From Callorhinus ursinus (taxonomy: Eukaryota; Chordata; Mammalia; Carnivora; Otariidae), in NCBI RefSeq assembly GCF_003265705.1, contig NW_020312775.1, positions 8,404,075-8,468,074 of the forward strand: a DNA stretch of 64,000 nt. The letters are read 5' to 3'. Positions within the stretch are counted from its first letter, which is position 1, and each line of letters opens with the position of its first letter. The notes beneath the pieces were generated by a model, which was not told the origin of the DNA, made no database searches, and saw only the letters and a list, made by a program, of their open reading frames with translations. Position numbers and translations under genes: made by a program. Positions 45,580 to 57,644 of the stretch are shown here, in pieces.

Positions 45580-48117
45580 TTATTTAGAACTTGGATTACC
45601 TACCGGTCTAATGTGTACAGACACAGGAGTTTTGAAAGTTGTCGCTGAATAGCTGCACTCAGAAACATTGTAAGGATCAGAACTGCTGGAAGAACACTTA
45701 GAGATGGAATCACAGGCCACAAAGGTGTTATCAAGTGGCAGTTCCTGGATGATTTGGTGCTTTGTATTCAGGGGAGTTTCAGGCTGGATATGGAAGGCAG
45801 GCTGTGGAGAGGCAGATTTGTAGTGCCTGGCCAAATCAGGGCTGTCAGGCTTGAAGGTAGTAGGTATAGTGCCCCAGTTGTACTTGCCGATGTTTTTTTC
45901 TTCCAGCTCAATGGGAAGGTCTAGTGTGATGCTGTTTCCATCACTGTCAGCATCATCTGCTTTAGTTTCTTCAATAGTGACAAAGTTAAGCAGCAAGTTC
46001 TTAGGGGTATGCTTCTTTTTCTTCTTCTTTTTCTTCTTCTTCTTCTTCTTCATCATCATCATTATCATCTGCCTGTTTTCTGGGTTTGGAGTAACCCATT
46101 CAGAATTCTGCTTGTTTTTCTGAGCAGCCTTAATGTGTGGCAATTGATGGCATCTTGCTACAGCAGTAATGAAAATAACAAGGATGACAGTTATGGTGCC
46201 AGCAATAATAGCAACCATGATCTTGACATAGTCACTGGTGGGTGAGGATGTATCAGTTGTCTCAATATTTGGGGTCACTGGTGTTTCAATGTTTCTGTGC
46301 ACCAGTTCATGAATCCATGTAGCATTGGTCACTGATTCATTCACAAATAGATTAACAATAACAACATTGAAGAGAGATTCAGGTTGTCCTAAGTCCTTAG
46401 CTTTAACCATCAATCTGTGTAAACCAAGGTCTGTGACAACACATTTCTCTGTTAGTGTGATGTTGCCTGTTGTTTGGTCAATTATAAACAAACTTCTTGT
46501 GTTTCCTCCTACAATGCTGTAACGAAGCTCTGCATTCATGCCAGTATCATTGTCAACAGCAAGTACTGTGAAGACCACTGTGCCTGGATTAGTGGATGGT
46601 AGAACCAATTCATAGGAGTTATTGGAAGAAGGGACAATGAAAACTGGTTTGTTGTCATTGACATCCACCACATTTATGGTCACTTTGGCAGTTGAAGAAT
46701 GTGATACCTTACCACCATCCTCAGCCTTTACATAGAAAGTATAAGATTCTTGTTTTTCTCTGTCAAATGAAATATTTGGTTGGATAACACCAGACTGTGG
46801 ATCAATGGTGAAGTCATCATTCACATTTAAAATGGAGAGAGTGACTGCAGAATTTTCTCCATAATCCGGATCAGTTACAGTGATCAGTCCTACCGTGCCA
46901 TGTCTTGGAAGGTTTTCTGGAACATAGAAGTTGTACTCATTGTGAGTAAAAATTGGACTGTTGTCATTCTGATCAAGAATGGTCACTAAAACTGTGGCAT
47001 TGGTTATTAATGATGGCATCCCATTATCTTTTGCCAGAACTGTGAAGGAATATTTTTCGCGTTTTTCTCTATCCAGTTTCTTCACTGCAGTCAGAATGCC
47101 TGTATGACGATCTAGGTTGAATTCAGATGGAGCATCAACACCTAGCAGATAATTGATCTCAGCATTGTGCCCACTGTCCGCATCCATTGCACTTATTTTT
47201 GTCAACTTGGTGCCAGGAGAGTTATTCTCAGGAAGAGAAAGACTTATGAAAGGCTGGGTGAAAACAGGAGCATTGTCATTTTCATCCTTCACTTTGACAA
47301 GGAGCATGGATGATTGATTCAAAGGAGGTTTGCCAGCATCTGCAGCTAGTAATTTAATGGCATATTCTCTTGTGGACTCATAGTCAAGATATGCAGCAGT
47401 CTCCAGGAGGAACTGATTACTGAATACTGGCCTTAATCTGAAAGGGACTTCATGATCTGTGAAGCATGTCACCATGCCATTATGGTCAGCATCTTTATCT
47501 GTCACAGTTATGAGAGCAATTTTGGTGTTAAGTGGAGCATTTTCTGAAAGAACCACAGTGCCATTGATTGGATTAATGATGTATCTTATGTCAATTGATG
47601 GGGCATTATCATTGATATCTGTAACATTTACTAGAACCATTGCTCTTGCTGGCATCAATCCACCATCACTTGCCAAAACCAGTAACTTGTGGTTTGGTGA
47701 TTCCTCCCTATCCAGTGGTTGTTTGATTGTGATAAGTCCAGTGGTGGTGTTGAGGTGAAATAGCCTCTTGGCGATGTTGGAGACTAGATTGCTGAAATAG
47801 AAGTGAATCTTGGCATTTTCACCTATGTCAGCATCTGTGGCATGGAGTTGTGTCACTGAAGTACCTACAGGAGCATTTTCTGGTATATTGACTTCAATCC
47901 CATCCTCCTTGAAGACTGGGCTGTTGTCATTTGTGTCAGCAACAATTATTTGCAAAATAGCAGTACTTGATCTTTGAGGAAAGCCACCATCTTCAACCTT
48001 TACTTTCATTATATATGTATCCTTCTCTTCTCTATCTAACTCCTTTTGAACAACCAGTTGTGGCATCTTGTCCCCTTCTGGTGTTTCAATGACATCAAGT
48101 CCAAAAATACTTTGACC
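45580..48117 (-). CDS. PCDH11X: Protocadherin-11 (X-linked type) large coding exon, partial gene
   Basis: Single-pass adhesion receptor of the delta-1 protocadherin family, acting at the plasma membrane, chiefly of neurons. The frame is open from 48117 to a TAA at 45580; numbering from the first Met (48066), residues 1-610 are cadherin repeats with DxNDNxPxF linker motifs near 44, 150, 261, 365 and 469 and DRE motifs near 11, 119, 332 and 435. A hydrophobic transmembrane helix lies at about 613-637. The cytoplasmic part holds the delta-1 CM1 block ([13 protein letters not shown], 654-666), a Met/Lys run, and the CM2 block ([11 protein letters not shown] to GKYNW). Signal peptide, EC1 and part of EC2 are absent, as is the CM3 RRVTF phosphatase-binding motif; these belong to exons outside the window. 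The exon proper ends at 45604 (..HIRP) at a GTAGGT donor; the last eight codons to the TAA are intronic read-through and would give a short-tail isoform. No frameshift or stop is seen. Similarity to human PCDH11X is from memory of the family, not an alignment. Confidence 0.93.
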   Translation of the reverse strand, partial: GQSIFGLDVIETPEGDKMPQLVVQKELDREEKDTYIMKVKVEDGGFPQRSSTAILQIIVADTNDNSPVFKEDGIEVNIPENAPVGTSVTQLHATDADIGENAKIHFYFSNLVSNIAKRLFHLNTTTGLITIKQPLDREESPNHKLLVLASDGGLMPARAMVLVNVTDINDNAPSIDIRYIINPINGTVVLSENAPLNTKIALITVTDKDADHNGMVTCFTDHEVPFRLRPVFSNQFLLETAAYLDYESTREYAIKLLAADAGKPPLNQSSMLLVKVKDENDNAPVFTQPFISLSLPENNSPGTKLTKISAMDADSGHNAEINYLLGVDAPSEFNLDRHTGILTAVKKLDREKREKYSFTVLAKDNGMPSLITNATVLVTILDQNDNSPIFTHNEYNFYVPENLPRHGTVGLITVTDPDYGENSAVTLSILNVNDDFTIDPQSGVIQPNISFDREKQESYTFYVKAEDGGKVSHSSTAKVTINVVDVNDNKPVFIVPSSNNSYELVLPSTNPGTVVFTVLAVDNDTGMNAELRYSIVGGNTRSLFIIDQTTGNITLTEKCVVTDLGLHRLMVKAKDLGQPESLFNVVIVNLFVNESVTNATWIHELVHRNIETPVTPNIETTDTSSPTSDYVKIMVAIIAGTITVILVIFITAVARCHQLPHIKAAQKNKQNSEWVTPNPENRQMIMMMMKKKKKKKKKKKKKHTPKNLLLNFVTIEETKADDADSDGNSITLDLPIELEEKNIGKYNWGTIPTTFKPDSPDLARHYKSASPQPAFHIQPETPLNTKHQIIQELPLDNTFVACDSISKCSSSSSDPYNVSECSYSATTFKTPVSVHIRPVGNPSSK
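45595..45604 (-). other. 5' splice site (donor) of the PCDH11X exon
   Basis: On the minus strand the coding sequence reads ..AGA CCG followed by GTAGGTAAT, a good donor match, in phase 0 after the proline codon. In the human gene the long isoform continues from this proline into the next exon, and a short isoform reads through the donor (recalled, not aligned). The intact donor argues against a processed pseudogene. Confidence 0.8.
46012..46068 (-). repeat. Coding trinucleotide run (Met/Ile then 13 Lys)
   Basis: On the minus strand the frame reads ATG ATA, four ATG codons, then 13 lysine codons (mostly AAG with two AAA interruptions) between the CM1 and CM2 blocks of the protocadherin tail. 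It is a compound (ATG)n(AAG)n microsatellite inside coding sequence, just inside the membrane. Human PCDH11X has a shorter Lys run at the same place, by recall. Confidence 0.9.
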
Positions 48118-48140
48118 CTAGAAAACATACAATGAAACAT
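48118..48140 (-). other. Putative 3' splice site (acceptor) of the PCDH11X exon
   Basis: Read on the minus strand, a T-rich stretch ends in TTTTCTAG immediately before GGT CAA AGT ATT TTT GGA, which continues in frame into the cadherin sequence. The TAG is an in-frame stop for the exon frame, and similarity to the expected protein (..[11 protein letters not shown]) ceases exactly there. The intron would join in phase 0. A frame disruption by old sequence loss is the alternative. Confidence 0.65.
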
Positions 48141-48471
48141 ATTTTAACTTATGTAATGAGACCAGTGTTCAATCTGTTGAAGCCACATGACAGAGGATCA
48201 GCTCAGAAATAGGTGTCAGAAGACTTAAGTTCTAAGTCCCAAATGTGTCTGTAACTAGTATCGTGACCACAAACAAGTTGCTTAGCATCTCCATGCATTT
48301 GCAAAATTAGAGAGTTGTGCTTTAAGATGGTCTGAGAGCTTTTCAGTTCATGGCATTTTATGGTAATAAGTGTAACTCACTTATATAATGTATTAAAGTC
48401 TACAAAAGGAAAAAGTATAAAGAGTTGTCAGTGTTTCACATGGTGAATTCAGTTATGAGTGAATTAACTGA
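48141..48471. other. Intron immediately upstream of the PCDH11X exon
   Basis: About 330 bases between the acceptor-like site and the next L1. It shows no similarity to the cadherin residues expected before the exon. Confidence 0.6.
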
Positions 48472-50107
48472 GGCAAGATGGCTGTAGAGTAGGGTACCTC
48501 ATTTCATCTGGACCCTTGAATTTAACTAGATAACTATCAAGCTATTCTGAACACCCATGAACTCAGCCTGAGATGTAAGAAAAAAACTCTACAGTTAGAA
48601 AAATCCCCTGCTTTTTGCAAGGCGGGAGGTGTGGAGACGTGAATCTGAGGGGAGATATCAAGAGATAAACAGAGGGGGGAGGGAGCCTCCATAATCTGGC
48701 TACCAGAAAGTGATACAGCCTTGGAGGATAAATTTAGAACCCTTAGAAATCGGCTCCAGTGAGAGACATCCCTGTCTGAAGGGGCTCAGGGGATTGAAAG
48801 GACAGAATTCTAGGTGGGTCAGTGTGGTCTCAGGATCCTAGAAGTCATAGAACTAATGGGGATGCCTGAGTCAATAGAATGCCCAAGCAGTGGAGTGGGG
48901 AAACTGGTTATGGTCAGTGAGTCCAGGAGGGGACTCCTAGCTCTGGCCACCATAAACTGCAAACTAGGCCATCAAGCGACCGCTTGCTGCCTGGGAACCC
49001 TGCAAAGGACTGGACTGTGCAGACCACTGTCATCCTCCAGGAGGGGTAGAACGGGTGTGCCCACAACCAGGCAATAGTTTCAGGGTGGCAGGCCCATAAA
49101 GGACAGTATGGTGACATTCAGCCATCCCCCAGGAGCGGTGGAGCAGGTACATGCATGATCCTGTGACCACTCTCAGCGTCAAGGCACAACAAAGGGCAGG
49201 AACACAGGACCCTCGGATTTCCCCCCAGGAGGAACACTGTGGGCACACACTGAAAGAGTCTTTGGAGTTTAGTACACACCAAAGTGAACACTGTTGATCC
49301 CAGAGGTTTTATTGAAGAGGGAGGACTGTGAACTTTTGGCTCTGGAGCTGGAGGTCAGCCCAGGGCCATCTTTAATTTGATCATCTAAAGAGGCACGGAA
49401 AGCCTTCAGGGAACAAAAACCACATAGAGGACCAGCCCCCTGGCAAGGGGAGGTGCAACTCTGCATAGGCAAAGACACCTAAGAAGCAGCATAGCAGGCT
49501 CCTCCCTCAGAAGACCAATTGGAAGAACAGGTACACAACTTGCTTATGGATCCCATAAAACTGTAAAACTCCTCGAGTATATAGAACTCGAGGTTTTTTT
49601 CTCGTGATTCATTTATCTTTCAGTCCAAAATTTTTCTTTTCCTTTTTTTCCCCTTTTTTCCCTTTTCAACTAGTTTCTTATTTTATCAATGATTTGTTTT
49701 TAAGTTGCTTTTTAACATTTATTTTTTACATCTATACTTTTTAGATGTATGTTTCATTCTGGCCTTTTTTCACTTTATTCAATTTTAATTTTGTAAATAT
49801 GTAAGTTTTGCTTTCTTTGCAATTTTGGGATTTAGAGTATTCTAACACAGAGACCAAAATTCACTCAGGAACAAGTGAATCATTGTGTTTTGTCCACCCT
49901 GTGAGATTATATTCTTCCCCCGCCCTTTTGGTTGTTTTGTTTTATTTTGCTTATCTGTTTTGGTTTCTGAATGCTTCAGATTTGTCTAGTGTGTATTTTG
50001 CTTGGAATGTGGTTGATATTTTTGATTCAGTTCATGAGCTCATCCCTTCTTCTCTGGGCAAGATCACTAGAAGGAGGAATTCACAACAAAAGAAAGAACA
50101 AGAGGTA

Positions 50108-51150
50108 ATGTTCTCTGCCACAGATCCAGTTGATATGGATATAAGTAAAAAGTCAGAGATGGAATTCAGGATAACAATAATAAAGTTAATACCTGGGCTT
50201 GAAAAAAGCATAAAAGACAGTAGAGTATCTCTTAGTGAACAAATGAGATCTAATCAGGCTGAAATTTAAAATGCACTAACTGTGGTGTGCCTGGGTGGCT
50301 CAGTCGGTTAAGCATCTGCTTCTGGCTCAGGTCATGATCCTGGAGTCCTGGGACTGAGCCCCACATCAGGCTCCCTGCTCAGCAGGAAGTCTGCTTCTCC
50401 CTTTCCTTCTGCTCTTCCCCCAAATTGTGCTCATGCTCTCTCTCTCTCTCAAATAAAATGAATAAATATTTTTTTAAAAATATGCACTGAGATGCAGTCT
50501 AAATTAGATACTCTAACAGCTAGGGTTAATGAAGCAGAAGAGAGAGTAAGTGATCTAGAAGACAGGCTTAAGAAAAGAAAGGAAGTTGAGGAAAATAAAG
50601 AAAAACAAGTAATAACTCATGAGAAAAGGATTCAAGAAATTAATAATGCCATGAAACATACCAATGTCAGAATTACTGGGGTGGCTGAGGGTGAAGAAAG
50701 AAAGAAAGAGCCAGAAGGTATATTTGAGCAAATAATGGCTGAGAACTTCCCTAATCTGGGAAAGGAAACAAGCATTCAAGTCAAAGAGGTAGAGAGGATG
50801 CCTCCCAAAATCAATAAAAATATGTCAACACCCCAACATAATAATGAAGCTTACAAATTTTAGAGAAAGAGAAAATCTTGAAAGTAGCTTGAGACAAAAG
50901 GCTCCTTACATACAGATAGAGGGACATCAGATTAGCATCAGACCTATCCACAGAAACCTGGTAAGCCAGAAAGGGCTGTCATGATATATTCAGGATACTA
51001 AATGAGAAAACTATGAAGCCAAGAATACATACACAGCAAGACTGTCATTCAGAATGCAAGGAGAGATAAAGGGCTTCCAGTACAGACAGAAACTGAAAGA
51101 ATATGTGACCACTAAGCTAGCACTGCAAGAAATATTAAGGGGGATCCTGT
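50108..51150 (+). pseudogene. L1 ORF1 remnant, split by a SINE
   Basis: N-terminal piece 50108-50269 (ISKKSEMEFRITIIKLIPGL, ending in a TAA just before the SINE). The coiled-coil and central piece is at 50492-50863 (LDTLTARVNEAEERVSDLED; 'NNAMKHTNVRITGVAEGEER'). The C-terminal region is frame-broken. Confidence 0.8.
50284..50481 (+). mobile_element. SINEC (+) in L1 ORF1
   Basis: Full SINEC ('gtgcctgggtggctcagtcg' to CT-rich and A tail) with a short repeat of 'atgcact' on both sides (about 50270 and 50482). Confidence 0.95.
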
Positions 51151-51239
51151 AACCAAAGAAAGAGCCCAAGAGTAACATAGACCAGAGAGAAATAGAGAAA
51201 ATTACAGAAAGAGGGACATAATAGGCAATACAATTGCAC

Positions 51240-54200
51240 TAAATTCATATCTTCCAATAGTTACTCTGGATGTAAATGGGCTGAATACTCCCATCCAAAG
51301 GTACAGAGTAACAGATTGGAAAAAAAAGCAAGACCCATCAATATGTTCTCTACAAGAGATTCATTTTACACCTAAAGACACCTCCAGACTGAAAGTGAGG
51401 GGGTGGAGAACAATTTACCAACTAATGGACCTCAAGACAAAGCAAGGGTAGCAATCCACATATCAGAAAAATTAGATTTTAAACCAAAGAATGTGATAAG
51501 AGATGTAGAGGGACACTATATCATACTTAAAGGGTCTATCCAGCAAGAAGATATAACAATTGTAAATATTTATGCCCCCAACATGGGAGCAGCCAATTAT
51601 ATAAACCAATTAAGAGCCAAAGTAAATAAACACATTGATAATAATACATAAATAGTAGGGGACTTCAACATCCAACTCACAGAAATGGACAGATCATTTA
51701 AGCAGAAGATCAACAAGGAAACAAGGGCTTTGAAAGACACACTGTATTAGATAGATGTCAAAGATAAAATATACAGAACATTCCCTCTTAAAACAACAGA
51801 ATACTCATTCTTCTCGAGTGCACATGGAACTTTCTCCAAAATATATCACATACTGGGTCACAAATCAGGTCTCAACCAGTACCAAAAGATTGAGATTATT
51901 CCTTGCATATGTTCAGACCACAATGCTTTGAAACTTGAACTCAATCACAAGAGGAAATTTGGAAGGAACTGAAACACTTGGAGGTTAAAAAGCATCCTAA
52001 TAAAGAATGAATAGGTCAACCAGAAAATTAAAGAAGAATTTTTAAAAATTCATGGAAACAAATGAAAATGAAAACACAACTATTTAAAACCTTTGGGATG
52101 CAGCAAAGGCAGTCTAAGAGAGAAGTACATTGGAATACAAGCCTTTCTCAAGAAACTAGAGAAGTCTCAAATACACAAGCTAATCTTACACCTAAAGGAG
52201 TGGGAGAAAGAACAGCAAATAAAGCCTAAACTGAACAGGAGAAGAAAAATAATAAATATTAGAGCAGAAATCAACTAAATAGAAACCAGAAGAACAGCAG
52301 AACAGATCAACGAAACTAGAAGCTGTTTTTTTGAAAGAATTAAGAAGATAGATAAACCTCTAGCCAGACTTCTCCAAAAGAAAATAGAAAGGACTCAAAT
52401 TAATAAAATCATGAATGAAAGGGGAGAGATCATAACCAACACCAAGGAAATACAAACAATAATAATAACATATTATGAGTAACTATATGCCAACAAATTA
52501 GGCAATCTGGAAACTTATAAACTATGAAAACTGAAACAGGAAGAAATAGAAAACCTGAACAGATGCATAATCGGAAAGGACATTGAAACAGTATTCAAAA
52601 ACCTCCCAAAAAACAAAAGTCCAGGGCCAGATGGTTTCCCAGAGGAATTCTATCAAATATTTAAAGAGGAAATAATACCTATTCTACTGAACTTGTTTTA
52701 AAAAATAGAATTGGAAACAAAACTTCCAAACACGTTCTATAAGGCCAGCATTATCTTGATCCCAAAATCAGACAAAGACGATGCCAAGAAGGAGAATTAG
52801 CGACCAATACCCCTGATGAACACGGATGCCAAAATTCTCACCAAAATACTAGGCAATAGGATCCCACAGTGCATTAAAAGGATTATTCACCATGACCAAG
52901 TGAGATTTATTCCTGGAATGCAAGGGTGGTTCAACATTCACAAATCAATCAACATGATAGATCACATTAATAAAAGAAAAGGCAAGAACCATATGATCCT
53001 CTCACTCGATGCAGAAAAAGCATTTGACAAGACATAGCATCCTTTCCTGACTAAAACTTTTCAAAGTTTAGGGATAGAGGGAACATACCTCCGTATCATA
53101 AAAGCCATCTATGGAAAGCCCACAATGAATATCATTCTAAGTGGGGAAAAGCTGAGACCTTTTCCCCTAACATCAGGAACAAGACAAGGATGTTAACTGC
53201 CACCAGTATTGTTCAACAGAGTAGTAGAAGTCCTAGCCTCAGCAATCAGACAACAAAAAGAAATAAAAGGCATTCAAGTTGGCAAAGAAGAAGTCAAACT
53301 TTCACTCTTTGCAGATGACAAGATACTTTATGTGGAAAACCCAAAAGCCTCCACCACAAAATTGCTAGAACTCATACAGCAATTCAGCAATGTGGCAGGA
53401 TACAAAATCAATGCATAGAAATCAGTTGCATCTCTATACACTAACAATGTGACTGAAGAAAGAGAAATTAAGGAATGGATTCCATTTACAATAGCAAGAA
53501 AAACCATAATATACCTAGGAATAAACCTAACCAAAGAGGTAAAGGATCTGTTCTCTAAAAAGTACAGAACGCTTATGAAATAAATTAAGGAAGACACAAA
53601 GAGATGGAAAAACATTCCATGCTCATGGATTGGAAGAACACATATTGTTAAAATGTCTATGCTACCCATTGCAGTCTACACTTTCAATGTAATCCTTATC
53701 AAAATACCATCAATATTTTTCACACAGCTGGAAGAAAAATCCTAAAATTTGTATGGAACCAGAAAAGACCCTGAATAGCCATTGAATGTTGAAAAAGAAA
53801 ACCAAAGCTGAGGGCATCACAATGTCTGACTTCAAGCTATATTACAAATATGTGATCATCAAAACAGCATGGTACTGGCACAAAAACAGACACATAGATC
53901 AATGGAACAGAATAGAGAACCAAGAAATGGACCCTAAACTCTATGGGAACTATCTTTGACAAAGCAGGAAAGAATATTCAATGGAAAAAAACACAGTCTC
54001 TTCAATAAATGATGTTGGGAAAATTGGACAGCCACATGCAAAAGAATGAAACTGGACTATTCTCTTACACCATACACAAATATAAATTCAAAATGGATGC
54101 AAGACCTAAATATGAGATGGTAATCCATCAAAATCCTAGAGGACAACACAGGCAGCAACGTCTTCAACCTTCACTGCAGCAACTTCTTGCAAGACACATC

Positions 54201-55235
54201 TCTTAGAGGCAAGGGAAACAAAAGCACAAATGAACTATTGGGACTTCAAGATAAAAAAAGTTTCTGCACAGCAAAGGAAACAGTCAACAGAACTAAAAGG
54301 CATCCTACTGAATGGGAGAAGATATTTGCAAATGATGTCTGAGATAAAGGGCTTGTATCCGAGACTATAAAGAACCTATCAAACTCAACAACCAAAAAAC
54401 AAATAATCCAGTCTAGAAATGGACAAAAGACATGAATAGACATTTTTCCAAAGAAGACATACAAATGGCTAACAGACACATGAAAAAATGCTCAACATCA
54501 CTTGGCATCAGGGAAATACAAATTAAAACCCCAATAAGAGGGCGCCTGGGTGGCTCAGTTGGTTAAGCGACTGCCTTTGGCTCAGGTCATGATCCTGGAG
54601 TCCCGGGATCGAGTCCTGCATCGGGCTCCCTGCTCAGCAGGGAGTCTGCTTCTCCCTCTGACCCTCTTTACTCTCGTGCTCTCTGTCTCTCATTCTCTCT
54701 CTCTCTCAAATAAATAAATAAAATCTTTAAAAAAAAAACCCAATGAGATACCACCTTACACCAGTTAGAATGGTTAAAATTAACAAGGCAGGGAACAACA
54801 AATGTTGACAAGGATGTGCAGAAAGGGAATCTTCCCACACTGTTGGTGGGAATGCAAGCTGGTACAGCCAGTCTGGAAAACAGTATGGATGGTCCTCAAG
54901 AAGTTAAAAATAGAGTTACCCTATGACCCAGCAATTGCACTACTGGGTATTTACCTCAAAGATACAGATGTAGTGAAATGAAGGGGCACCTGCACCCCAG
55001 TGTTCATAGCAGCAATGTCCATAATAGCCAAACTGTAGAAGGACCTGAGATGTCCTTCAACAGATGAATGGATAAAGAATATGTTTATATATACAATGGA
55101 ATGTTACTCAGCCATCAGAAAGGATGGATACCTACAATTTACATTGACGTGGATTGACCTGGAGGGGATTATGCTAAGTTAAATAAGTCAATCAGAGAAA
55201 GACAATTATATTGTTTCATTCATATGTGGAATATA
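51240..55235 (+). pseudogene. L1 ORF2 remnant, FADD box retained
   Basis: Endonuclease piece at 51403-51651 (DITIVNIYAPNMGAANYINQ). RT pieces at 52816-53037 and 53209-53418, the latter with [18 protein letters not shown], so the catalytic FADD residues are intact although the frame is broken around them. C-terminal sequence is interrupted by the SINE at 54540-54738. Confidence 0.82.
54540..54738 (+). mobile_element. SINEC (+), near-consensus, in L1 ORF2
   Basis: Very well-preserved copy ('ggcgcctgggtggctcagtt', 'gtcatgatcctggagtcccg'). TSD cccaataaga at 54530-54539 and cccaatgaga at 54739-54748, one mismatch. Among the youngest-looking SINEs here. Confidence 0.96.
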
Positions 55236-55515
55236 AGAAATAATACAGAGGATCTTAGGGGAAGGGAGGGGAAACTGAATGGGAAGAAATGAAGGAGGGA
55301 GAAAAACCATGGGAGAGTCTTGACTCTGGGAAACAAACAGAAGCTTGTGGAAGGGTAGGAGGGTGGGGGGATGTCGTAACTGAGTGATGGGCATTAAGGA
55401 GGGCATGTGATGTGATGAGCACTGGTTGATATACACAACTGATGAATCATTGAACATTACATCTGAAACTAGTGATGTACTATATGTTGGCTAATTGAAT
55501 TTAAATAAAAAAATA

Positions 55516-56383
55516 ATTAACCATGGTTACTCTAAATGAATTAAAATATTTTACTGTAGATTTCAGTTGTCTAGGATGCTTTTACACCCCCAAAAGTAAA
55601 AATCAAGTATAAAATATCCATCCAAGACAAGAGTATACATCTAAAAATACAGCTAAAACCTCTGGTAGAGGGAGAAAATACACAAACTCTGATAAGAATA
55701 AAACCTTGTGTAAAATACACAGAATTTCCTTTTTTTCCCCCCTGTAGAAACAGGTGTTAAAAATTCAATTTTCTTGGAAATTAACAACACAATGTTATTT
55801 AATTAACTTTATTATTTTTTTAAATGAGGAAGCACAATTAGACTGAAAATCACATGTCAAAATGTCAAATTGGAAAATATAACTTGGAACAGCACCGATT
55901 TTCTCTTCATGTCCATGGAGTCAGATTATGGAATTTTAAAAAAAGTCTTCTCTGGTTCTGGCTTCTTCCTAAGCCTCCAAGGAGGAAGTGTAATTAATAT
56001 AAAATTGTAAAGTATTTAACATGCATTCACTAGAATATATGGTGAGATTATATAGTTATATTTTTTAATTACTGAAGTATTATAATTGTCTATATATGAT
56101 CCTTTATAATACTCAAAAACATTTATCTTTTTCCTCTTGAACAGCTTGAAGATAATTCTGCAAAGTTTTGGATTTTTTTATGCTGAGATTCACTTACATT
56201 TTTATTCAAATCTGGAACCATAATATATCTTGGTAGAAGAATTAAACATTTATTATTAAATTTAAGGTGGCATTTCTGAAATAGTACCAGTTTGGGTCAT
56301 CCTACTCTGCTGCCATCTTCCTCTCTCCTCGATTTACTTCAATGTGAAGTTTAAAAAATCAAATTCAGTAATCCATGGGTATT
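55516..56383. other. Intronic sequence, includes a possible L1 5'-end scrap
   Basis: AT-rich intron. About 45 bases at 56288-56332, read on the minus strand, look like an L1 5' terminus ('gaagatggcagcagagtagg'), with no L1 sequence on either side. Confidence 0.4.
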
Positions 56384-56398
56384 GGTTAACTTGTTTTA

Positions 56399-56601
56399 TT
56401 TTATTATTTTTTAAAGATTTTGTTTATTTATTTGACAGAGAGAGACACAGCGAGAGAGGGAACACAAGCAGGGGGAGTGGGAGAGGGAGAAGCAGGCTTC
56501 CCGTGGAGCAGGGAGCCTGATGCGGGGCTCGATCCCAGGAGCCCGGGATCATGACCTGAACTGAAGGCAGATGCTTAACGACTGAGCCACCCAGGCGCCC
56601 C
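56399..56601 (-). mobile_element. SINEC, minus strand (young type)
   Basis: Near-consensus reverse SINEC. Perfect 15-bp TSD ggttaacttgtttta at 56384-56398 and 56602-56616. Confidence 0.97.
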
Positions 56602-56616
56602 GGTTAACTTGTTTTA

Positions 56617-57644
56617 AATTCATACAACTAGAATGAACATTTTATTAGTATTTTATTCATATAAACCAAAAAATAATTTGCCTTTCCTTTGAATAGAATG
56701 TTTAACAAGGGAAACATTTTACATATCTACATCTATTTACAAGTGCAAAGTTATCAACTATTCTTCAATTGTATACTTTAAGAAAAAATATAATTTTATG
56801 ACCATAATGACAAATACAAATACAGTATTTCATATTATAAATTGATCTAACTAAAGAGCTATTAATGATAATTTTATTTTTGTAAAGATATTTCAAAAGG
56901 CTTTGAGGAAGGCTCAAACCTGAAGTGTCTCATCTATGGGTAGAAAAAATAGTTTCTAAATTGAACTTCATAAAATCCATGGAACTTAATACTATTTTGC
57001 TAATTCTTGGCAAACACAATATTTAGTGGTTAATACCGTCACAACATTCTTATAGGCATTGGGGATGGTAGTGAGTAAACATATTTTACAAATATAATAA
57101 AAATTAAATTTTGGCTAAGATGAGAAAAAATTGATGACAATCTAAGTATTTAATGATGTTACTGATACTAACATTTATATTAATTAAAGAATAATTACAC
57201 TTTTAATAAGAGCTATAGAGGGAGAATACAAATTATTATTAGAAGTTATAAAAGGAGAAACTAGCATATATAATATAATGTAAAAAGAACAAGTAAAGAC
57301 TCTTAAGGTTTTAGTTTCACACCCAATTATCTAATTTATGACTCTAATACATAACTGGAAAAAATGCATTAGTTTTAATTTTTAAGTTTATGTATTTATG
57401 TTTGTATAGTTTTGTTATTTGTTCAGTTTAGTCTTATGCATTGGCCTGAATTTTGAATTGGCCTTTGCTTTCTCAAGCAAATGAAGGTAAGTTTGTACAG
57501 GCTGAAAAATCCAAGAATAGAATCTTCATTGTCTTTTAATTATTTTATATGAAGTGACATTATTTTATATGAAATATTTTTCATACTTCAGGGTGATAAT
57601 AGGATATACATGCCATATAATAGGTAATGTCCATATTGCCCTTC
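56617..57644. other. Intronic sequence, nothing recognised
   Basis: About 1 kb of AT-rich single-copy intron with no exon-like or repeat signature I can name. Confidence 0.45.

Larger units (their letters stand above)
48472..55515 (+). mobile_element. Full-length L1 (+) just upstream of the exon, two SINEs inserted
   Basis: 5' end 'aggcaagatggctgtagag' at about 48472; long 5'UTR to about 50100; ORF1 about 50108-51150; ORF2 about 51240-55235; 3' end 'gaatttaaataaaaaaataa' at about 55500. Possible 7-bp TSD aattaac at both ends. The 5'UTR type matches the orphan at 1975-3214. Stops and frameshifts inactivate both ORFs. The element is antisense to the gene, and its 5' end lies about 350 bases from the exon. 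Confidence 0.9.

Noticed and set aside
45851..46245. Plus-strand open frames opposite the protocadherin tail (90 and 78 codons)
   Set aside because: They are shadows of the minus-strand coding exon; the poly-Phe/Leu run is the complement of the Met/Lys repeat.
47459..47758. 99-codon plus-strand frame opposite the ectodomain
   Set aside because: Antisense shadow of a long conserved frame, with no domain of its own.
45580..48117. Processed pseudogene (retrocopy) of a protocadherin
   Set aside because: A GTAGGT donor and an acceptor-like boundary are in place, there is no poly(A) tail after the end, and no stop or frameshift was seen.
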